Assembly (NCBI RefSeq): GCF_011758745.1
Contig: NZ_JAANOV010000001.1
Span: 3,844,001-3,908,000 of the forward strand
Direction of reading: 5' to 3'
Length of the DNA stretch: 64,000 bases
Source: Amycolatopsis granulosa
Lineage (GTDB): Bacteria; Actinomycetota; Actinomycetes; Mycobacteriales; Pseudonocardiaceae
Both the position numbers and the translations under genes were made by a program. Positions within the stretch are counted from its first letter, which is position 1. Every line of letters starts with the position of its first letter. The notes below the pieces were generated by a model. The model had not been told where the DNA came from, did no database searches, and saw nothing but the letters and a program-made list of their open reading frames with translations. Below, piece after piece: positions 37,876 to 45,572 of the stretch.

Positions 37876-40230
37876 ATGGCGGGATCTTTGCTCGGAACCG
37901 AGGTACGCCGGGTCGAGGACCCGGAGCTGGTGCGCGGCCGCGGCACCTTCGTCGGCAACCTGAAGTTCGAGGGCCTCTGTCACGTCGCCTTCGTGCGGTC
38001 ACCGTTCGCGCACGCGCTCGTCAACGGCATCGACACCAGCGCGGCCGCCGCGGCGCCCGGGGTGATCGCGGTGCTCACCGCCGCGGATCTCGACCTGCCC
38101 GAGTTGCCGGTGTTCCTGGAGCTGAACCCGCAGGCGAAGCGGTACGCGCTGGCGTCCGGGCGGGTGCGGTTCGCCGGTGAGCCGGTGGCCGCGGTGGTGG
38201 CGGAGAGCGCGGTGGCCGCGGCGGACGCGCTCGAACTGGTCGACGTGGACTACGAACCACTGCCGGCCGCGGTGGATCCGGAGCAGGCGCTCGCGGACGA
38301 CGCGCCCGTGCAGTTCCCCGAGCTCGGCACGAACATCGCGGCCGGCGAGCGCGACGCGGCCGGTGCCGAGGTGCTCGACGGCGCGGACGTGGTGGTGCGG
38401 GCGCGCATCGAGAACCAGCGGCTGGCGGTGGCTCCGATGGAGGGCAACGCGATCGTGGCGCTGCCCGGGAACGACGAGTTCGACCTGACGGTTTACGTGT
38501 CGACCCAGATGCCGCACGGGTTCCAGGGCGCGGCGGCCAAGCTGTTCGGGCTCGACCGCGAGCGGGTCCGGGTCGTGGCGCCGCACGTCGGCGGTGCGTT
38601 CGGCGGCAAGGTCGGCGTCATCGCCGAGCACGCCGTGGTGATCGAGGCGGCCCGGCGGCTGGGGCGGCCGGCGAAGTGGGTGGAGACGCGATCGGAGAAC
38701 CTGCAGGCGTCGCCGCAGGGCCGGGCGCAGGTGCAGTACGCGGAGCTGGGACTGCGCCGCGACGGGACGATCGTCGGCCTGCGGTGCCGGGTGATCGGGG
38801 ACGCCGGGGCCTACGCCGGGTTCGGCGGCGGGCTCGCGCTCGGGCCGACCCGGACGATGGCGCAGGGCGTGTACCGGATCCCGAAGATCAGCTTCGCGGC
38901 GATCGCGGCCCTGACGAACACCGCGCCGGTCGGCGCGTTCCGCGGTGCGGGCCGTCCGGAGGCGACCGCGATGCTGGAACGGTTGATGGACCTCGCCGCG
39001 GCCGAGCTGGGGATGGACCCGGCCGAGATCCGGCGCCGGAACTTCCTGCGGCCGGAGGAGTTCCCGTACACGACGTACAGCGGGGCGAGCTACGACAGCG
39101 GTGACTACGACTTGCCGTTGCGCACGGCGCTCGAGATCGCCGGCTACGAAGACCTGCGGGCCGAGCAGAAACGGCGGATCGAGGCCGGGGAAACGCGGTT
39201 GCTGGGGATCGGGGTGAGCGCGTACGTCGAGATCACCGGCGGCGGCAACGGCGAGTTCGCGTCGGTGGAGATCCGGCGGGACGGCACCGCCGCGATCAAG
39301 GTCGGCACGTCCGGGCACGGCCAGGGGCACGCCACGTCGTTCTCGATGCTGCTGGCTGATGCGCTGGAGATCCCGCTGGAATCGATCGAGTTCGTGCAGT
39401 CCGACACCGCCGAGGTGCCGCGTGGCGCCGGGACCGGCGGGTCGCGGTCGCTGCAGGTCGGCGGCAGTGCGGTGCGGCAGGCGGCGGATGCGGTGCTGTC
39501 ACGCGCTCGTGAGCTGGCCGCGGCGCGGCTGGAGGCCGGGGTGGACGACATCGTGCTGACCGACGGCCGGCTGGGCGTCGCGGGCGTCCCACAGGCGACG
39601 ATCGGGTGGGCGGAGCTGGCGGCCGCGGCTGCCGAGGAGGGCCGCCCGCTGCTGGAGACGACGGACTTCAAGCCGGGCGGGGCGACGTTCCCGTTCGGCG
39701 CGCACGTGTCGGTGGTGGAGGTGGACGTCGAGACGGGCTTCGTGAAACCGTTGCGGCACATAGCGGTGGACGACTGCGGTCGGGTGCTGAACCCGATGCT
39801 CGTGCGCGGGCAGCAGCACGGCGGGGCGGCGCAGGGGATCTCGCAGGCGTTGTGGGAGCAGGTGTCCTACGACGAGGACGGCAACCCGGTGACCGCCACC
39901 TTCGCCGACTACCACCTGCCGTCGGCCGCGGACGTCCCGCCGCTGGAGGTGAGCAACACCGAGACCCTGACCTCGCGAAACCCCTTGGGGGCCAAGGGGA
40001 TCGGCGAGTCCGCGACAGTCGGCTCCACCCCGGCGGTGCAGAACGCGGTGGTCGACGCGCTGACCCACCTCGGTGTGCGGCACATCGACATGCCGGCCAC
40101 GCCGCAGCGGGTGTGGCGCGCGGTGCGGGGCCGGGGTCCCGACCCGTGGCGTGAGCCACCCGCCGTGTTCGACACCCTGCCGGTCCGGGCGGCGGGCGAT
40201 TCCCCCGACGCCGATGAGGCAGTCGCGTAG
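37876..40230 (+). CDS. Molybdopterin-binding subunit of the xanthine dehydrogenase/CO dehydrogenase family (CoxL form-II-like)
   Basis: A 784-residue large subunit that binds the molybdopterin cytosine dinucleotide cofactor. Motifs: GGAFGGKVG, the active-site loop AFRGAGRPEA, VGTSGHGQGHATS, GTGGSRSLQVGGSA and the catalytic Glu in AKGIGESATVG. The AFRGAGR loop is of the form II (OMP-type) kind; true form I CO dehydrogenases have AYRCSFR, so CO oxidation is not assured. No medium (FAD) or small (2Fe-2S) subunit gene is adjacent, which is unusual. ATG 37876. Confidence 0.9.
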   Translation: MAGSLLGTEVRRVEDPELVRGRGTFVGNLKFEGLCHVAFVRSPFAHALVNGIDTSAAAAAPGVIAVLTAADLDLPELPVFLELNPQAKRYALASGRVRFAGEPVAAVVAESAVAAADALELVDVDYEPLPAAVDPEQALADDAPVQFPELGTNIAAGERDAAGAEVLDGADVVVRARIENQRLAVAPMEGNAIVALPGNDEFDLTVYVSTQMPHGFQGAAAKLFGLDRERVRVVAPHVGGAFGGKVGVIAEHAVVIEAARRLGRPAKWVETRSENLQASPQGRAQVQYAELGLRRDGTIVGLRCRVIGDAGAYAGFGGGLALGPTRTMAQGVYRIPKISFAAIAALTNTAPVGAFRGAGRPEATAMLERLMDLAAAELGMDPAEIRRRNFLRPEEFPYTTYSGASYDSGDYDLPLRTALEIAGYEDLRAEQKRRIEAGETRLLGIGVSAYVEITGGGNGEFASVEIRRDGTAAIKVGTSGHGQGHATSFSMLLADALEIPLESIEFVQSDTAEVPRGAGTGGSRSLQVGGSAVRQAADAVLSRARELAAARLEAGVDDIVLTDGRLGVAGVPQATIGWAELAAAAAEEGRPLLETTDFKPGGATFPFGAHVSVVEVDVETGFVKPLRHIAVDDCGRVLNPMLVRGQQHGGAAQGISQALWEQVSYDEDGNPVTATFADYHLPSAADVPPLEVSNTETLTSRNPLGAKGIGESATVGSTPAVQNAVVDALTHLGVRHIDMPATPQRVWRAVRGRGPDPWREPPAVFDTLPVRAAGDSPDADEAVA

Positions 40231-40247
40231 CGGGAACGCCGGTGCTG

Positions 40248-40342
40248 CGCCGCGCCGGAAGGCTGCACCGTGGCCTGCCGGCGGGCTTGGGCTCCCGCTG
40301 TCCTGCCGTGGCGTCGCGCCGGCGCCGCCGCGCCGGAAGGCT
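40248..40342 (+). repeat. Pair of 17-bp direct repeats
   Basis: CGCCGCGCCGGAAGGCT occurs at 40248-40264 and again at 40326-40342, 78 nt apart, in the short gap after the CoxL-like gene. No coding potential is clear between them. Confidence 0.8.
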
Positions 40343-40351
40343 CGTCGTCGC

Positions 40352-41290
40352 TCAGCCGGCGACGCGGTGCAGGCGGTCTAGCCAGGCGGCCGTCGTGGCG
40401 TCGTCCGCGCGAGCTCCCGCCGCGAGATCCGGCTCGGGCGCCGTCCGCAGCACCGGCAGAAAGCCGTCCACAGGGGACAGACTGTCGCTGCTCGTGTCCG
40501 CGGTGAGCAGCGAGATCGTACCGAGCCCGCACGCGAAGTCGAGTTCGGGAAGCGCCCCGGCGAGCGCCAGCCCGGCGGCCAGCCCGACGCTGGTTTCGAC
40601 GGCGGAGGAGACCACGCACGGAATTCCGGCGGCCTCGGCGACCTCCAGCGCCCGCCGGACCCCGCCCAGCGGGGCCACCTTGATCACCGCCACGTCGGCC
40701 GCCTTCGCGACTGCCACCCGGAGCGGATCCTCGGCCCGCCGGATGGATTCGTCGGCGGCGATGCGGACGTCGGTCTTGCGCCGCACCGCGGCGAGTTCGT
40801 CGATGTCCGGGCACGGTTGCTCGACGTACTCCAGCCCGCCCGCAGCGCGGTCGAGTTCCCGGATCGCCGTCACGGCCGCGCCGACGTCCCACGCGGCATT
40901 GGCATCGACCCGGATCGCGCCGTCCGGACCCAGTGCGTCCCGCACGGCGGCCACGCGCTCGCAATCCTCCACAATGGACGTCCGCGGGTCGGCGACCTTG
41001 ACCTTGGCCGTCCGGCATCCCGACTTGGCAACCATCTCGTACGCCCGTTCCGGATCGACCACTGGCACGGTGGTGTTCACCTCGACCCGGTCGCGTACGG
41101 GCTCCGGCCACCCCCGGCGGCTCGCTTCCAGTGCGGCGGCGAGCCACGGCGCGCTCTCTCGATCGTCGTAGTCGGCGAACGGGCAGAACTCGCCCCAGCC
41201 CGCCGGGCCGCGCAGGAGCACCCCTTCGCGCACGGTCACGCCCCGGAACCGGTTCCGGAGCGGGATCGCGTACACCAGGGGCTCAGGCAT
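40352..41290 (-). CDS. menC: o-Succinylbenzoate synthase MenC
   Basis: A 312-residue enolase-superfamily enzyme of menaquinone synthesis. The catalytic lysine pair is in TAKVKVAD, metal ligands are the Asp in RVDANAAW, Glu in EYVEQP and Asp in IAADES, and the second lysine is in VIKVAPLGG. Length is normal for actinobacterial MenC. ATG 41290 (MPEPLVYAIPL) is used. No other men gene is in the window. Confidence 0.93.
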   Translation of the reverse strand: MPEPLVYAIPLRNRFRGVTVREGVLLRGPAGWGEFCPFADYDDRESAPWLAAALEASRRGWPEPVRDRVEVNTTVPVVDPERAYEMVAKSGCRTAKVKVADPRTSIVEDCERVAAVRDALGPDGAIRVDANAAWDVGAAVTAIRELDRAAGGLEYVEQPCPDIDELAAVRRKTDVRIAADESIRRAEDPLRVAVAKAADVAVIKVAPLGGVRRALEVAEAAGIPCVVSSAVETSVGLAAGLALAGALPELDFACGLGTISLLTADTSSDSLSPVDGFLPVLRTAPEPDLAAGARADDATTAAWLDRLHRVAG

Positions 41291-41374
41291 GCGCCCATCC
41301 TCGCACGCGACCACCCTGCTCGCGCCGTTCGTGAACGGCGTGGCCCCGAGCTGGTTGCGGCTAGCGTGCGAAGG

Positions 41375-41688
41375 GTGCACACGTGGAGGAAACGCACGAA
41401 GGCCGTGCTGCTGGCCGAACCCGAGCCAGGCGTTCGGCGCCGAGACCGGTGACATGCGCGAGTTCGACCTCGTCTTCGAGACCTCCGGAGTCCCGCGGGC
41501 CCCGGCGCGCGGGCCTGGTTCGGCTGCGTCCCGGTGGCACCGCCGTGCCCGTCGGCCGTGGCCGCGCTCGAGCGGGACGAGGTCCGTCCGGGCAAGGTGC
41601 TGCGGGCGCGCTTCCCACTGGGCGAGGCCGCGTAGGCGTTCGCCTCGGTGCGGCCCGTCGCCGGGAAGTCCTGATCAGCTTCGACTGA
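41375..41688 (+). pseudogene. Zinc-type alcohol dehydrogenase remnant
   Basis: Fragments of a zinc-dependent MDR (sorbitol/threonine dehydrogenase-like) in three frames: an N-terminal TKAVLLAEPEPG at about 41398; EFDLVFETSGVPRA at about 41461-41502; GLVRLRPGGTAVPVG in another frame; and GKVLRARFPLGEAA followed by TAG in place of Glu, then AFASVRPVAGK and, after a lost base, VLISFD with TGA 41686-41688. Most of the catalytic domain is deleted and there are frameshifts and a nonsense codon. It overlaps the IclR gene end by 14 nt. Confidence 0.75.
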
Positions 41689-42460
41689 TGCCTGGATCCG
41701 GGGACTTCGCCGCGTCCGCCTCGATGGACCACGCGGTCCGCAGCAGCTCGGGCACGTAGTCGCGCTCGACCAGTCCGGGCCCGAGCCGGTCGGGGTGCAC
41801 CGACGCGGTCACCGCGGCGACCACCCGATCGCGACGGTGCCGTACCGGCGCGGCGATCGCCCGCAGGCCGCCGTCGCGGTCGCGGTCCACCATCGCCCAG
41901 CCGCGCTCGCGGACCTGCCCGATCTCGGCGGAGAGCGCAGCCGGTCCGGGGAGTGCTGCGAGCTGCCGGTCGAGCTCGTCGCCGGGCAGTGCGGCGAGCA
42001 GCACGTGCCCGGCCGACGACAGGTGCGCGGGCCGGCGCGCGCCGACCGTCAAGGTCGGCGGCGCGTGCCGGTGCCCCGGCACGACCGTCAGGTACACCAC
42101 ATCCCCGCGGTCGAGCACCGACAGCGACGCCGTCTCGTTCAGCTCGTGCGCCAGGTCGTGCAGGTGCGGATGCGCGATTTCGGGCAGAGCGAGCCCCGAC
42201 AGGTACGCATACCCCAGGTCCAGCGTCCGCGGCGTGAGCCGGAACGTCTCTCCGTCGTGGCGCACGTATCCCAGGTCCGCCAGCGTGCGCAGCAAGCGGC
42301 GCGCGGTGCCGCGCTCCAGGCCCGTCCGGTGCGCCACGGCCGCCGTGGTCAGGGCCGGCCGGTCCGGCCCGAAACACTGCAGGACCGCGAACGCACTCCC
42401 GACGTCCTGCCCGGAATAGGGCCCGTGGCCAGGGCCTTCGTCAACCGGCGTACTCGTCAT
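41675..42460 (-). CDS. IclR-family transcriptional regulator
   Basis: A 261-residue regulator with N-terminal winged helix (LTTAAVAHRTGLERGTARRL then LADLGYVRHDGE) and a C-terminal GAF-like effector domain (ETASLSVLDRGDVVYL, AAVTASVHPDRLG). PcaR/PobR-like members regulate aromatic catabolism, but no such operon is nearby. ATG 42460 is chosen because GGAGGA lies at 42466-42471; ATG 42478 is less likely. Divergent from the PfpI gene. Confidence 0.9.
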   Translation of the reverse strand: MTSTPVDEGPGHGPYSGQDVGSAFAVLQCFGPDRPALTTAAVAHRTGLERGTARRLLRTLADLGYVRHDGETFRLTPRTLDLGYAYLSGLALPEIAHPHLHDLAHELNETASLSVLDRGDVVYLTVVPGHRHAPPTLTVGARRPAHLSSAGHVLLAALPGDELDRQLAALPGPAALSAEIGQVRERGWAMVDRDRDGGLRAIAAPVRHRRDRVVAAVTASVHPDRLGPGLVERDYVPELLRTAWSIEADAAKSPDPGISRS

Positions 42461-42542
42461 CGGATCCTCCGGCCGCATGTTTCGCCTCCGCCGCGAGGCG
42501 GGTAGTTCACCGGTGGATCCCCTGAACGGAAGGAGTGCAATC

Positions 42543-43115
42543 GTGGCGAACACACTCTCCGGTAAGCGAGTGGCCTTCGTCGTCGCGCCCGAGGGCACCG
42601 AGCAGGTCGAACTGACCGAGCCCTGGAAGGCGGTCCAGGACGCGGGCGGCCGACCGGAGCTGGTGTCCACTTCGCCGGGCAGCATCCAGGCGTTCAACCA
42701 CCTCGACAAGGGCGACACCTTCCCGGTGGACCAGGTCGTCACCGACGTCTCGCCGGACGACTTCGACGCACTGGTCCTGCCGGGCGGCGTGGCGAACCCG
42801 GACTTCCTCCGGACCGTGCCGGACGCGGTCCGCTTCGTTCGCGAGTTCTTCGCGCAGCAGAAGCCGGTCGCCGCGATCTGCCACGCTCCGTGGACGCTCA
42901 TCGAAGCCGATGTGGTCCGTGGCCGCCGGCTCACCTCCTGGCCGAGCTTGCAGACCGACCTGCGCAACGCCGGCGCGGAGTGGGTGGACGAGGAGGTCGT
43001 CACCGACTCCGGCCTGGTCACCAGCCGCAAGCCGGACGACCTGCAGGCCTTCTGCCGCAAGCTCGTGGAGGAGTTCGCGGAGGGCAAGCACCGCGCGCAG
43101 GCGCGGAGTGCCTGA
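42543..43115 (+). CDS. DJ-1/PfpI-family protein
   Basis: A 190-residue class I glutamine-amidotransferase-like protein. The nucleophile Cys is C113 with H114 in VAAICHAPW, and the oxyanion region is ALVLPGGVAN. Such proteins are glyoxalase III/deglycase-like or stress chaperones (YhbO/PfpI). GTG 42543 follows GGAAGGAG. It is 82 bp from the divergent IclR gene. Confidence 0.92.
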   Translation: MANTLSGKRVAFVVAPEGTEQVELTEPWKAVQDAGGRPELVSTSPGSIQAFNHLDKGDTFPVDQVVTDVSPDDFDALVLPGGVANPDFLRTVPDAVRFVREFFAQQKPVAAICHAPWTLIEADVVRGRRLTSWPSLQTDLRNAGAEWVDEEVVTDSGLVTSRKPDDLQAFCRKLVEEFAEGKHRAQARSA

Positions 43116-43144
43116 CCGGTTTTTCCGGACGCCCGGTCGACTTG

Positions 43145-43984
43145 TCAGGACGGCAGGTCGATCGGGCGGTTCGTGACCCCCAGCCGGGCCGCGAGCTCGA
43201 TGGCGTCCCCCGGTGCCTTCACCTTGATGTCGTTGTCGAAGTAGACGTAGACGTCCCGCATTCGCCCGCCGCCGGCGCGCCGCCACCGCCGGAGTTTGCC
43301 GGCCCAGCGGTCCAGTGCCTCGCCGGTGTAGCCGCTCGCGTAGAGCTCCTCGTCACCGTGCAGCCGGACATAGACGAAATCCGCGGTCACCTCCTCGAAA
43401 CTCGGCCAGGTGCCAGCCGAATCAGCCGCCACCAAGGCGATGTTGTTGTCCTGCAAGAGCTTCCGGCACTCGTCCGAGTGGAAGCTCGGGTGCCTGGGCT
43501 CGAGCGCGTAGCGCAGCCGCCGGTTCTTCCCGGCTTCGGTATGGGCCTCTCCTTTCAGTTTGCTGTCGTGCCTCGTCGCCAGTTCCGCCGCGGCCCGGCT
43601 GTCGCGGGGCAGGCTCTGGAAGAACTTCTCGAAGCGGCCGGGCTCGAACGCGAAGTTCGCCGGTAGCTGCCAGAGGATCGGCCCGAGCTTGCCGCCCAGC
43701 GCCAGCACCCCCGAGGCGAAGAAGTTCGCCAGTGCGGTCTCCGTGTCGGTCAGCCGTTTCATGTGGGTGATGAAGCGACCGCCCTTCACGGCGAAGACGA
43801 AGTCGTCGGGCGTCTGCTCCGCCCAGGCCCGGTACCGCTCCGGCCGTTGGAGCGAGTAGAACGAGCCGTTGATCTCCACGGAGTTCACCTGCCGCGAGAT
43901 GTATTCCAGCTCGCGGCGCTGCGCCAGGCCCTTCGGGTAGAACGTGCCCCGCCACGGCGGGTACCGCCACCCCGAGGTGCCCAC
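43145..43984 (-). CDS. DUF72 (YecE-like) TIM-barrel protein
   Basis: About 280 residues. Family motifs: GTSGWRYPPWRGTFYP at the N-terminus, VEINGSFYSL, FVFAVKGGRFITHMKRL, LWQLPANF, RYALEPRHPSF and FVYVRLHGDEELYASGY. The fold is a TIM barrel resembling endonuclease IV, but catalysis is unproven. I give GTG 43984 as the first standard start; the family N-terminus actually begins five residues earlier, where ATC at 43999 stands 5 nt after GAGGAGG (see findings). It follows the DUF4253 gene by 36 nt and probably shares its SOS-type promoter. Confidence 0.9.
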   Translation of the reverse strand: MGTSGWRYPPWRGTFYPKGLAQRRELEYISRQVNSVEINGSFYSLQRPERYRAWAEQTPDDFVFAVKGGRFITHMKRLTDTETALANFFASGVLALGGKLGPILWQLPANFAFEPGRFEKFFQSLPRDSRAAAELATRHDSKLKGEAHTEAGKNRRLRYALEPRHPSFHSDECRKLLQDNNIALVAADSAGTWPSFEEVTADFVYVRLHGDEELYASGYTGEALDRWAGKLRRWRRAGGGRMRDVYVYFDNDIKVKAPGDAIELAARLGVTNRPIDLPS

Positions 43985-44020
43985 CCGGATCTCGGCGATG
44001 GTGACCTCCTCTTCCGTCCG

Positions 44021-44797
44021 TCAGTCCCAGGCGAACCGCCAGTGCCTCCGGTGCACCAGTCCGTCGGCGTACTCCCGCAGGGTGCCCGGCTGCCCGGAGA
44101 AGCTGCGCACGCTGAACGCGCGGTGTTCGGCGGCGAGGACGAGCGCGCGGCCCTGACCGCGGGGCGGTGCCGCGACCGAGAGCTCCAGCTCGTCGAACCC
44201 GAGCACGACCAGTACCGCCCCGAAGCGGTCCTCCCAGCTGCGCAGGACCGCCGACACGGCGGCCACCTCGTCCGTCGACTTGATCATCCCGGTCCAGCCG
44301 AGGGCGGCCGGGACGTCCGCCGGCCGTTCGACCGGCACGAGCCCCAGGCGGTAGGGCGCACGCCGGGCGAGGATCGAGCCGGTGTTCCCGGCCTCGGCGA
44401 ACGGATCCACCCGCAGCTGCGATTTCCTGGCCAGGCCGGGGAAGCGGGCACCGTACGGGCGCAGGCAGCCGGTGCCGTTCGGGCAGCAGAACGGATCCCA
44501 CCACCGGGCCAGCGTCGCGCTCACGTCGACGTCGCCGACCCGGTGCACGGCCGGCGCGAGCCGGCCGCGGTCGGTGAGCCAGTCCTCGCCACCCGCGGCG
44601 AAGCGCGGGTCGTGCGGGATCAGCACGGGCCACAGCGCCGAGCGGTCGAACTCGGCGATGCAGGCCCGGTAGCGGCCGGGGTCGGCCAGCGGGCCGTCGG
44701 ACACCCACATCGGGCCGACCCAGCGGCCGGGCGGCAGACCGGTGCCGGTCAGGGCCCCGGAGACGAGGCTTTCCTCGGGTGTGGCGGCGGTGGTCAC
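44021..44797 (-). CDS. DUF4253 family protein
   Basis: A 258-residue soluble protein of the DUF4253 type: PMWVSDGPLADPGRYRACIA, WPVLIPHDPRFAAGGEDW, the APYRLGLVPVERPADVPAAL region and the C-terminal domain GAVLVVLGFDELELSVAAPP, EHRAFSVRSF. Function unknown. GTG 44797 follows GAGGAGG. Two LexA boxes lie 34 and 104 nt upstream, so DNA-damage induction is likely. First gene of a pair with DUF72. Confidence 0.88.
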   Translation of the reverse strand: MTTAATPEESLVSGALTGTGLPPGRWVGPMWVSDGPLADPGRYRACIAEFDRSALWPVLIPHDPRFAAGGEDWLTDRGRLAPAVHRVGDVDVSATLARWWDPFCCPNGTGCLRPYGARFPGLARKSQLRVDPFAEAGNTGSILARRAPYRLGLVPVERPADVPAALGWTGMIKSTDEVAAVSAVLRSWEDRFGAVLVVLGFDELELSVAAPPRGQGRALVLAAEHRAFSVRSFSGQPGTLREYADGLVHRRHWRFAWD

Positions 44798-44830
44798 GAG
44801 ACCTCCTCGGGATGGACTACGTCGATGAGG

Positions 44831-44846
44831 TCGAACAGTAGTTCGA
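44831..44846. promoter_or_regulatory. LexA (SOS) box 1
   Basis: TCGAACAGTAGTTCGA: perfect TCGAAC-N4-GTTCGA arms of the actinobacterial SOS box. On the minus strand it overlaps TACTGT, a good -10 hexamer for the DUF4253 gene starting at 44797. Confidence 0.9.
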
Positions 44847-44900
44847 AGGTACGACAGTTTCCGGTCCCGGGAATCAGTTCCCGCCACTTCACCCGATCGG

Positions 44901-44916
44901 TCGAACGAGTGTTCGA
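44901..44916. promoter_or_regulatory. LexA (SOS) box 2
   Basis: TCGAACGAGTGTTCGA matches the mycobacterial consensus TCGAACRNNTGTTCGA at every fixed position. It is 54 nt from box 1. On the plus strand TAGCTT at 44926-44931 and ATG at 44938 follow, in leaderless-like spacing, but no believable gene runs on from there. Confidence 0.9.
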
Positions 44917-44934
44917 GAATCGTGGTAGCTTCGG

Positions 44935-45450
44935 TCATGAGCGGGCCGTGTCCCGCCGTTGAACTGGGGTTTCGCCCGCACCCGCGTGAGTACTGGACCG
45001 CACGTGCAGGGCGAGGGCGAGCAGCCAGGTCCCCGTCAGCGCCAGCGAGAGCGGCAGCAGCACGAACAGGCGCTGCCCGGCCACCACCATCCCGCCCGAA
45101 GCCAGGAGGCACAGGACCAATGACACTCCGCGCAGCCGCGGCCACCGGTACCCGGCGATCACCGGAGCCGCCGGAAGCACCAGGCCGGCCAGCCCGATCA
45201 GGGCCTTCGGCGAACCAGCGGACAACCAGAGCACCAGCCACACCGCGCTGGGCACCGCGGCCAGGACGAAGCCGGCCCACGACCACGCCCGGCACAGCCG
45301 GCTCAGGCCTTCGGGTTCGGTGTGACGGGCACGAGACCCCGACATCCCCGACATCCCCGACGGACCCGACAGCGCTGACAGCACCGTCGCCGTGGCCGCC
45401 ACCACGAACGCCACGACGACGAAGACCACGCCCGCCCACACCACGGGCAC
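44935..45450 (-). CDS. Uncharacterised membrane protein
   Basis: About 171 residues with four or five hydrophobic segments: VVWAGVVFVVVAFVVAATAT at the N-terminus, WAGFVLAAVPSAVWLVLWL, IGLAGLVLPAAPVIAGY, LVLCLLASGGMVVAG and LFVLLPLSLALTGTWLLAL. A GMSGMSG mini-repeat follows the first helix. I do not recognise a family. GTG 45450 is the likely start, with a weak ribosome site. It ends just before the SOS boxes and follows the XPB gene by 122 bp, in which I see nothing else. Confidence 0.7.
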   Translation of the reverse strand: MPVVWAGVVFVVVAFVVAATATVLSALSGPSGMSGMSGSRARHTEPEGLSRLCRAWSWAGFVLAAVPSAVWLVLWLSAGSPKALIGLAGLVLPAAPVIAGYRWPRLRGVSLVLCLLASGGMVVAGQRLFVLLPLSLALTGTWLLALALHVRSSTHAGAGETPVQRRDTARS

Positions 45451-45572
45451 CGAGTTCCACGGTGCGGCGGAGATTATGCCTGTCCGTCGCGGCCCTGAAC
45501 CGTGCGCTGCCGCTGGGGAGCCGGGCCGGGGTCCGTGCCGGCGCGGCGGCCCGGAACCGTCTCGCCGCCGTG

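Noticed and set aside
37876..40230. Aerobic CO dehydrogenase large subunit (CoxL form I)
   Set aside because: The active-site loop is AFRGAGR and not AYRCSFR, and the other subunits are missing, so a specific CO role is not supported.
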